In this document: in pieces, positions 57,268-64,000 of the stretch | Position numbering within the stretch: the first letter of the stretch is position 1 | How the letters are laid out: each line of letters opens with the position of its first letter | Source: Tribonema minus | Taxonomy: Eukaryota; Sar; Xanthophyceae; Tribonematales; Tribonemataceae | Length of the DNA stretch: 64,000 bases | Assembly (NCBI GenBank): GCA_017506865.1 | Contig: JAFCMP010000511.1 | Coordinates: 620,001 to 684,000, forward strand | Reading direction: 5' to 3' | Position numbers and translations under genes: made by a program | The notes under the pieces: model-generated | Seen by the model: the letters and a program-made list of their open reading frames with translations, nothing else | Database searches by the model: none | What the model was told of the DNA's origin: nothing

Positions 57268-59319
57268 AATCCTTCCGGTAGAGAGAGTTGGAGAGCGCCC
57301 TCGCGAGGGGCGGCGGCTTCGCTGAGTTGAGCGCTGAGACGATAGCGGAGCGTCGCCGCCGCCCATTTCTGCGGCGGCGCGGCTCATAGTTGAAGTAGAG
57401 GCGCGCAACCCACTTCCACACGCAAACACACACACACACATGCGCGCTTTCCCCGGCCAGTCGGCCGTGCGCGCTGCGCTGCCGCCGCTGCCGCTGCTGC
57501 AGGGAGCGAGCGCGTGCTGCTGCCGCGGCGGCGGCCGCGCCAGTCCCGCCCACGTTTACTATCATGATCGAAGACGCCTCTCGCACGAGGTTTTTTGTGT
57601 TTGCGAGCGAGCCGGCCGCTTGCGGCATTGCTCAGGACTATCTCCTTTTGGTTATTGGACACACCGTCGCCACCCCCCCGCTGTCCTATGCGCCCCCCCC
57701 CCCCACCCCCTTCTTCGCACACTTTTGTTTATGAGGTCACGAGTTGCATTGGGCCAATGCCTACAAGACGTGTGCATGCTCCAAGCGTGTGCATGTCTCA
57801 AGTGCATGCCACCAAAGTGGCACCCGCGAGCGCGGTGGCAGGTGCAGCACACCCCACGTTACAACCCGAATTTGTCATAATACACCCACATGTTTAACAT
57901 ACTTTTTCTCCCTGTCGGTAGAGCTGCTTCCTTGCTGTTTGTCCTGAATCCTTGCGCCACACTCACATCTTCATTTGCAGAGCATTTGTGGAAAGATTAC
58001 TCACGATGTTGACCATTGGCTGACTCCGATGTGGTTGCACCTCAGTATTGTGCAATGGACGCTACGGCATGCGCACTCGACAGAAATAATTCTAAAGCTC
58101 TGTGCGATGCTTGTTTCCGAGGCGTAATGACTTGAACCAACCCATTAGACAGAGCTCAACTTCGCTTCGTGTTGGCGCCAGTGGACAGCTTCACGTGTCT
58201 TGCAGAGGCTTTAGCAAAGCCCACAGGTTTGAATTGTGTCCGCGACATGTGAGGTCAATATCTCGATAATGTGGAGTGACACAACAATCCTCGACAAATC
58301 TGGTACACTTCCAAGACCTTGCCTGCACCCTGGCCATAACCTGCACGCCATGATGTCCTAACCAGTGCTTTACTGCAGTTCCCTGCTGCTGTAACTCCTT
58401 TCGTGCATATCTTGCTCAAACATTATGAAGGGCCGAGTGGAGCACCGACCTTATGGCCAGGTGACACCAGCACCTCTCAAGGCAGTCAATCCCATTACAC
58501 ACATCAGAAAATATCGCGTAATAGCGGATCATCACCACCATCCCTTCATGAAAAAAAGCACACAACTGATTGTTTTCATTCTGACATGAATGGCAGAGTA
58601 GCACAGTCGACGCAACCACGCAGCCTGCCACGCCGGACTATGCAAGAGCTCATTCTGTTGAGGAGCGCGACCTACTTGTGCAAGAGATTCTGATGACCTG
58701 CCAAGTAGGTTTCTCAGACACTTTCAAGTTTTCGAAGTTCACAAGACCCATCAGGGCTCTGGTAGGCTGGGCATGCATCCATCGTCTCGTTTTTTCTGTG
58801 GCCTAAGCAAGCATCAATTAAAAGTAGTCTTCGCCCTCCCTCCTCTCATACTAACCAAAAAAGCCCCCTAGGGTTACGGTCATAGCTAGAATTAGGGTTA
58901 GGCAGTTTAAGCTAACCTGCTGCTCATTAGTATCAACCCAGCTGGAACTTGCCCATACCCTAGCCCTTGCAACAGTGTGCGCCCAGGTGTCCTCTATGCA
59001 AACGCACCTCGGCGGACAACGCCTGGGCGCGCACAGAACGCTCAACCAGCTGTCAAATGAATTGCGCATGCAGCATAGGCACGTGTAGAGATCCCTCGGC
59101 AGTCTGAAGCAGCCGTTACACTCCTGCCGGGCAAGCTGCTATCCAGCCGGGTGACGTGACACTTGGCACAGTCAACGCTGGGCCCTGGCCGCTGCAGGGT
59201 ATGTAAGTATGTGGTTTATGCCTTGTGGTTCTGTGCACATATCGGCGATTCAAAATGGCAATGCCACACGCGACTCAAGCATACACGACTTCCTGACATT
59301 GACGGAGTCCTTGTCCTCT
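57268..59319. other. Intergenic region between convergent genes
   Basis: 3' flanks of the CBM1 gene (plus) and of the STPGR gene (minus). Short open stretches at 57440-57880 have no family features. A degenerate TTAGGG patch lies near 58868-58900. Confidence 0.4.
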
Positions 59320-62300
59320 TTATTGTACGACAACCCCTGCGCCCGCAGCGAGACTGTTGCGGCCCGCGGGCAAGTAGCAATCGATGCCCATGTCCGAATT
59401 GGTGTTCACGCTCATCGCCTCCGTCCCACCCCCCAGCCTCAACCTATTAGCCCTGCCCCCCAAGAACGTCACGTTGTGCGTCTTGGTCAGCAGCGACCCG
59501 CACACATCGTAACTGCCAGGGCCCGCAGCTGTGCCCCCTTCGTGCACCCCAGGGGGGTCGCTGAAGCGCTCTTGCTGGGGGCAGCGCGCGGTGAGGGGGA
59601 TGCGGCTGCGGGGGTTTCGCGTGCGCCGCGCGCGCGCCTGTGCGGCCACGCTGCTGACGCTGTCGAGGTTGTACTTTCCGGGGCCTACGGGGGGGGGGGG
59701 GGGGGGACCGCCAAGGAGGCAGAAAATAGGCGTTGGTATGTATATGAGGAGCACACACATTGGTCTGGCCACCCGCCCTGACTGAATTTTTCTCCGTGTG
59801 TGTCCACACCTCTGCAGCAAGACAAAGGAAAGAGAAGAGAGAGCTATGTAGGACGAAGCACGCAGCGGTCATTGCCGCCGCCGCTTGGCTCGGGTGGAGT
59901 CCTTCAACCTGTCTCATCGCCAAACACCCCGTGAACAACTGGTATTTGGCGCTATATTGCCAATCAAGTCGGTACTGTATGTATCAGTGCCTAGCAGTAT
60001 GTACGTATGTATGTGTGCAAGAAAAGTTTGGATGCAGCTCCGTCAGCGCTGCGCTTGGTGGAGCCGCAAGTGACGCTCCAACAGGTCGTGGCGCTCGTCA
60101 ATGTTGCTGCATTTGCCAGTCGGTACTGTATGCTGAGTCCCTAGCAGTGTGTATGCGTATGTAGAGTATGCATGTACGTACATGCATGAGGGAACTGTGG
60201 ATGAGGCTACATGAGCATTGGTGCATTGCGCTTGGTGAAGTCCGCAAGTGACGCTCCAATGTGTCTCATCAAGAAACACCCCACCAAAGCTGGTATTTGG
60301 CAAAATTGCTATAATGTCAGTCAAGTCGGTACCGCATGTATGAGTACCTAGCAGTATGTAGGTATGTATGGCATGTACGAGGAAAGTTCGGATGCAGGTA
60401 TATCAGCATTGCGCTTGGTGAAGCCGGGAAGTGACGTTCCAACAGGTCATGGAGCTCGTCCAAGATGTTGTGGCCCAAGCCGAGGTGCAGTCGTACGGCA
60501 GGGTCAACACCCTGACCCTAATCTCAACCTCAACCCTAATCCTATCCCTAACCCTAATACTCTACTCCAGCGCTGAAGGCAAGGGGCACGTCACACTTGA
60601 ATCGGTACTTGAACTAGGGCATCATTGGGCGGCTGAAGGTACGTACACCTACGGGGCAAAGGTGCATTGATGCTTCAACGTTATCCTCACATCTCCTAAG
60701 AGCACACGAACACACCATATTTGGCAGGTAATTTGTACACTATCTGATGATTTCAAGCAATACGTGCCAAGTCTTACCTGGCCCAAAAGCCCGCTCTTTT
60801 GGCACCACCGGATCGGTCGTGTCGCAGAATCTATCGGGCCGCTTGGCGGTTGAGTTGAAACCCAGCCACTGGCCGCGTTGTTGGCCCTGAGATGCCACTC
60901 TGCAAGGCTTCTGCTTCAGCTCGGACAGCTTGTCAAAAGTGCCCTGGGGCGCAGCGCGGCAGCAGAGGGGTATGCATGTGTCATGCCTACATACTGTATG
61001 AAACAAGCAACGTTGCGTGTGTGCGAACAATGCACGCATCACGGGGCTGTCAGCTTCAAGTTCAACATCAAGTTCAATTTTGACAAGCAGGTAGCGATGC
61101 GCTGGCGACTCCCACCCATCTGATTGAGCGCTGGCAACACGTATATTCAGGGATCCGATCAGGATCAGGACCACACAGCTAGGGTCACGGCCAGGGCCGG
61201 CTCAGGTGTTGCGGTATGCACATTGCAGCGCACGTGAGCGTCGTACGTGCAGGTGGCTGCTATTGCAGCGCCTGACCTCACACACAAATGCGTGCCGCTG
61301 CAAGCCCGCTCACCACCTTGGGGTGTACGCCGTGGCGGGGGGCGGCGCACCAGGGGTATGTGTACAAGCACACATGGCAGTGCATTACATGCATGCATTT
61401 CACACTGATTGTGCATGCTGTCTGCGGTGGCGGCACGTATAGCGGTGTACATGCATACCCACTCACATTAGGGACAAGGCAGTGAGTGGGTACTGTTTGT
61501 AAGGTCCCCGGGAAAGCTGGCAGCATGGGCAAATCACAATTCGCGCTAGTAAGCAGCCATCGGGCGTTCGGCACAGCTGCAGTAGAGGCGACAGCTGGCA
61601 GGCAGGTTTGAAAGCCTCTCACCTTGATTGTGTATGCAGCGGGCGGTGGCGGCACATGTAGGTACTTCATACATGCATACACATGTAGGTACTTTTTATT
61701 AATTCTCGCTCAGGGCGCGAAAGAGCCCAGATGATTGGCATCTAGCTGTAAGGAATCTACATGTCGTATGACAGTCTGAAAGTGTCGCAACGACAACCAC
61801 TCAAACGCCACCGCCGCCAAATGGCATCTCGGGGTCCTCCCCTACGTCCTCCTCCATGTGCCCCCCCCCCCTGGATTCTGCCATGTGTGTCATAACACGG
61901 CCAGAGTACGCCATGTGGAGCGCTGCCGACAGTGCCGAGCGTAAGCGCGCCAGGGCGATGCCCTTGAGAGCTTTAGGGCGCGCTCCTCCGGGCACTGACA
62001 TCCTGCTGGCATACTCCGTCGCCACAGCCTCCAGCAGCTTCCGCCCCTGCTCCCCGATGCTGCCAAATGACCCTGTTGCCAAAGTGGCAAGTTTGTAGCA
62101 ATTCTGATCATAATGACCAGAATAGTGGGTAGTCTTGGCGGCCTCCTGGTCGCGGCAGCATCGCTCAGGGTCTGCTGCAGTCTTCGCCGCCCGCGACGCC
62201 ACCTGTGCCTCGAAGCAGGTAACATCCACCATGAGCGGTAGGTGGCGTGTCGGGTCGTCGTAGCCGGTCACCGGGAAGGCGTCGGCAGGCAGCACGATGT

Positions 62301-63931
62301 CCATCCTGCGACTCCCCGGCGGCCCGGCGGACCCCAGAAACGGCGTGTAGTCCTCGTCAACCAGTCCCGTTTTGAGGTATTGCCGCAGGATGCGCTGCGT
62401 GGCCCTCTTGACGCTATTATGGACGGTGGTGTCGTGCGCCTTGACGCGTGGCGCTTGACATAGCCGTGCATGCAGGGTGCCGCCCGGCGACTTCCCGCAC
62501 AGCTTGCAGCCTGTCGTCTGTTCCTCTACTCCGATGGCGCGTTTGACGGCCAGTTGCCAGGATAGGCCGTCAAACGAAGCCGTTGTGGAGTACATGGGCT
62601 CGTTGAGGAATGCCATGCCGATCGAGTGCATGTGGCGCTGCGACCGGAATCGAGCAAGTGCTTGCGTGCGTTGCGTGCCCTGCGGCAGCTGTTGCAGGTC
62701 CGCCTCCACCTTATCTGCAAGCTCGGTAGCGACGGCATCTGCAAGCGCACTCTGATTGGGGCGCTTCAGGCTACACTGCAACTGCAGAGCACTGGCGTCA
62801 AGTACGCAAACAGCCTCCGCACCAGTGCCACCACCTGCTGTCGGCCGCAGCGGCGGCTGCTGCGTAGGTGGTTGCTGCTGCGGTGGCGTTAGCGCTGGTG
62901 GCAGTGTATGTTCCAGCTTGTCACCTGTTGCTGCACGTAGGGATGCGGCAGCTGTGGCGATCGTCCGCATGAGGGGCAGGCGCGCCACCTCTGCTGCTGC
63001 TGCGCCTTGTAGCATTGCTGGTGTGGAACGCGCAGCGCCTGCATTGACGGCTGCCGCTGGTGCGTGCGCTGGTGCTGCAGCTGCGCCGCCTGCCGTTGCT
63101 GCTGCTGCCAGTGGTGTTGCTGCTGCCGCAGGTGTTGGTGCAGCACCTGCCGCACTGGCCGCTGCCACCGCCATTGCCGCTGTCGCAGCCGGCATGTAGG
63201 TACTTCATACATGCATACCCACGAACATGATACATTCACGGTTAAGAGCATTTTGGCAGAGACACGGGAGGCCTCAAAGTGGGTCTGGTCGTGTAGAGGC
63301 AGTAGCTTAGGCACTTTGGTGCAGCATGATAGTGGGGACCGATCGGGGTTCGGGTGGGGTTTGTTGGGGTTGGGTTGGACTCTTCGTAGCAACGGCATTG
63401 ATACCCTTAGCACCAGTGCCTGGTGCCCAGTGATCATTTTGCCTAGAGGCGTGATTCAGACGAGTCAGCATGGTCCTCAGTTCCGGGCGCTGTCAAAGGC
63501 GACCCAGGCCTGCATAAATCTTTTTCAAGACGGGACAAGTGTGCCTCATGGCTGGGCAACCCTAAGTAGGGTTTGGTTGTGGGGTGTTGGTGGTAGTGTG
63601 AAGAGGGGGAAGCCTGTTTGCGTTTGAGTCTCTCTTCGGAGAAGGAATGTTGCATCGAGTGCACATCCAAAGAGAGGGCTTTTCGCGCCCCTTGCGAAGC
63701 GAAATTAATAAAAGTACATACATGCGTACATGCTGCTCACCTTGCTGGTGTATGCAGTGGGCGGTGGCACCACATGTAGGGGTATATATGCATACCCACT
63801 TACATTATTAATACATACATGCGTACATGCTTCGCACCTTGATTGTGTATGCAGTGGGCGGCGGCGGCAGGCGCTTAGACTGGCCTTGGGGGTCCACTGT
63901 GGGTGCCACTCTGTCCGCAAACGCACTGCTC
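59320..63931 (-). CDS. STPGR (SHIPPO) repeat protein, 5' part outside the window
   Basis: Visible exons in transcript order are 63931-63838, 60943-60778 and 59684-59320. Junction phases agree (0, then 1), and the chain enters from an upstream exon at phase 2. Motifs typical of Pro-Gly-Pro flagellar proteins are LPPPPTAYTIK joined to GTFDKLSE, WLGFNSTAKRPDRF, FGPGPGKYNLDS across the last junction, and TAAGPGSYDV. STPGR proteins bind microtubules or lie along axonemal and cytoskeletal microtubules, so a flagellum is implied. The stop codon overlaps an AATAAA hexamer (CAATAAAG), which could serve as the poly(A) signal. The 2.9-kb intron contains the LINE described below. Confidence 0.78.
60015..60490 (+). 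repeat. Three copies of a ~180-bp unit in the STPGR intron
   Basis: AAGTTTGGATGCAGCTCCGT, GCGCTTGGTG, CCGCAAGTGACGCTCCAACA and AGTCGGTACTGTATG blocks recur at about 60030, 60230 and 60390. In plus-strand sense the first and last read VTLQQVVALVNV and VTFQQVMELVQDVVAQAE, which look like protein, but no gene model in that orientation could be built. Reverse telomeric units (CCCTAA) lie at 60532-60560. Confidence 0.65.
61681..63192 (-). mobile_element. 5'-truncated LINE carrying an R2-type zinc knuckle and endonuclease domain
   Basis: A 1.5-kb insertion flanked by a perfect 26-bp direct repeat (CATGTAGGTACTTCATACAT and GCATAC) at 61655-61680 and 63193-63218, taken as target-site duplication. 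The 3' end on the minus strand carries CGCGCCCTGAGCGAGAATTA and ATAAAAAG. Reverse transcriptase is absent, as expected of 5' truncation during target-primed insertion. The exact repeats and the open frame indicate a recent event. It lies in an intron of the STPGR gene, same strand. Confidence 0.72.
61801..63195 (-). CDS. LINE C-terminal region: CCHC knuckle plus restriction-like endonuclease
   Basis: 464 codons. The first 130 residues are Ala/Pro/Gln-rich. Residues 230-246 (CKLCGKSPGGTLHARLC) are a C-x2-C-x8-H-x3-C knuckle of the kind that precedes the endonuclease in R2-like LINEs. RRMDIVLP (297-304) and LMVDVT (321-326) are the two strands with the catalytic Asp residues (PD-(D/E)XK fold), and a Tyr/Phe-rich helix region follows (HYSGHYDQNCYKLATLATGS). 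In full-length elements this part nicks target DNA. The start codon is formed from the last bases of the target-site duplication, so it is probably accidental. A domesticated host nuclease is the alternative. Confidence 0.7.
   Translation of the reverse strand: MPAATAAMAVAAASAAGAAPTPAAAATPLAAAATAGGAAAAPAHAPAAAVNAGAARSTPAMLQGAAAAEVARLPLMRTIATAAASLRAATGDKLEHTLPPALTPPQQQPPTQQPPLRPTAGGGTGAEAVCVLDASALQLQCSLKRPNQSALADAVATELADKVEADLQQLPQGTQRTQALARFRSQRHMHSIGMAFLNEPMYSTTASFDGLSWQLAVKRAIGVEEQTTGCKLCGKSPGGTLHARLCQAPRVKAHDTTVHNSVKRATQRILRQYLKTGLVDEDYTPFLGSAGPPGSRRMDIVLPADAFPVTGYDDPTRHLPLMVDVTCFEAQVASRAAKTAADPERCCRDQEAAKTTHYSGHYDQNCYKLATLATGSFGSIGEQGRKLLEAVATEYASRMSVPGGARPKALKGIALARLRSALSAALHMAYSGRVMTHMAESRGGGHMEEDVGEDPEMPFGGGGV
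63677..63716 (+). repeat. Second LINE-tail copy, opposite orientation
   Basis: GGGCTTTTCGCGCCCCTTGC then GAAATTAATAAAAGTAC resembles the tail of the 61.7-kb LINE in reverse orientation. Sequence upstream (about 63225-63676) contains an ORF ending at 63627 whose relation to the element is unclear. A further tail-like copy (CGCGCCCTGAGCGAGAATCA) lies at 5865-5886. Confidence 0.55.
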
Positions 63932-64000
63932 CTGCAAGTCAGCATACGCACGGAGAGCATCGTATAGTTTTTGTGTTGAGTGCTCTCTTCACGCAGCGCG

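Larger units (their letters stand above)
61300..63837 (-). repeat. Donor-side echoes of STPGR exon at 63838
   Basis: The exon end (minus strand CCGCCCACTGCATACACAAT then CAAG|GTGCG) recurs at about 63745 (TACACCAGCAAGGTGAGC), 61620 (TACACAATCAAGGTGAGA, still with a usable donor), 61405 and 61320. The LINE at 61681-63192 has inserted between the first and second copies. ACATGCATACCCAC-type sequence travels with each unit. Confidence 0.78.

Noticed and set aside
57440-57880. 146-codon plus-strand ORF after the CBM1 gene
   Set aside because: GC-rich low-complexity start and no recognisable motif; probably chance.
61801-63195. 464-codon ORF as an ordinary host gene
   Set aside because: Perfect flanking direct repeats, a LINE-type tail and the R2-like knuckle/endonuclease order favour a truncated LINE; domestication is kept only as an alternative.
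1-64000. tRNA, rRNA, CRISPR or prokaryotic operon features
   Set aside because: None seen; all supported genes are spliced and eukaryotic, and no cloverleaf or regularly spaced array of CRISPR type was recognised.

Overview
This window is eukaryotic nuclear DNA, most likely from a unicellular alga with a secondary (red-derived) plastid, either a haptophyte or a stramenopile; the sequence does not decide between them. The evidence is: genes split by long GT-AG introns, many with C-rich tracts before the acceptor; a nuclear gene whose predicted signal peptide ends in Ala-Asn-Ala followed by Phe-Phe, the plastid-import signature of such algae; TTAGGG-type telomeric repeats scattered inside introns; a flagellar-type STPGR protein; and cellulose-binding secreted proteins.

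I could rebuild seven complete gene models by hand from splice sites and reading-frame phase. In every one the summed exon length is a multiple of three and the phases agree at each junction. From left to right: a RING-finger protein (minus, cut by the left edge); a COX23/CHCHD7-like twin CX9C protein (plus); origin recognition complex subunit 5 in eight exons (minus, 4588-15889); a plastid-targeted DUF3727-like protein in four exons (plus, 16035-19448); a glutamyl-tRNA-synthetase-like protein in seven exons that has lost both class I signature motifs (plus, 21303-26829); one isolated Cys-rich exon (minus, near 30.2 kb); a secreted Pro/Thr-repeat protein (plus, 30965-32986); a GH5 endoglucanase with a C-terminal CBM1 in twelve exons (plus, 38571-51167); a second secreted CBM1 protein in five exons (plus, 52837-57267); and an STPGR-repeat protein (minus, 59320-63931, 5' end beyond the window), whose large intron carries a 5'-truncated LINE with an R2-type zinc knuckle and endonuclease domain.

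The three secreted genes at 31-57 kb lie in the same orientation and look like a cell-wall or scale polysaccharide neighbourhood. ORC5 and the DUF3727-like gene share a 145-bp divergent promoter region, and the RING and COX23 genes share one of about 285 bp. A 1.09-kb inverted duplication (16811-17902 and 20292-21388) encloses the last two exons of the DUF3727-like gene and reaches into the first exon of the GluRS-like gene.

The most striking feature is in the introns. Many exons are followed or preceded, always on the intron side, by one to five tandem degenerate copies of the exon edge together with its splice site. In several arrays the copies become less similar with distance from the real exon. 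I call these splice-junction echoes. They occur in at least five unrelated genes here and account for a large share of intron length. Together with the intronic telomeric repeats and a dispersed AACTTCAA/TTGAAGTT motif, they suggest that introns in this genome grow by repeated copying of their own edges.
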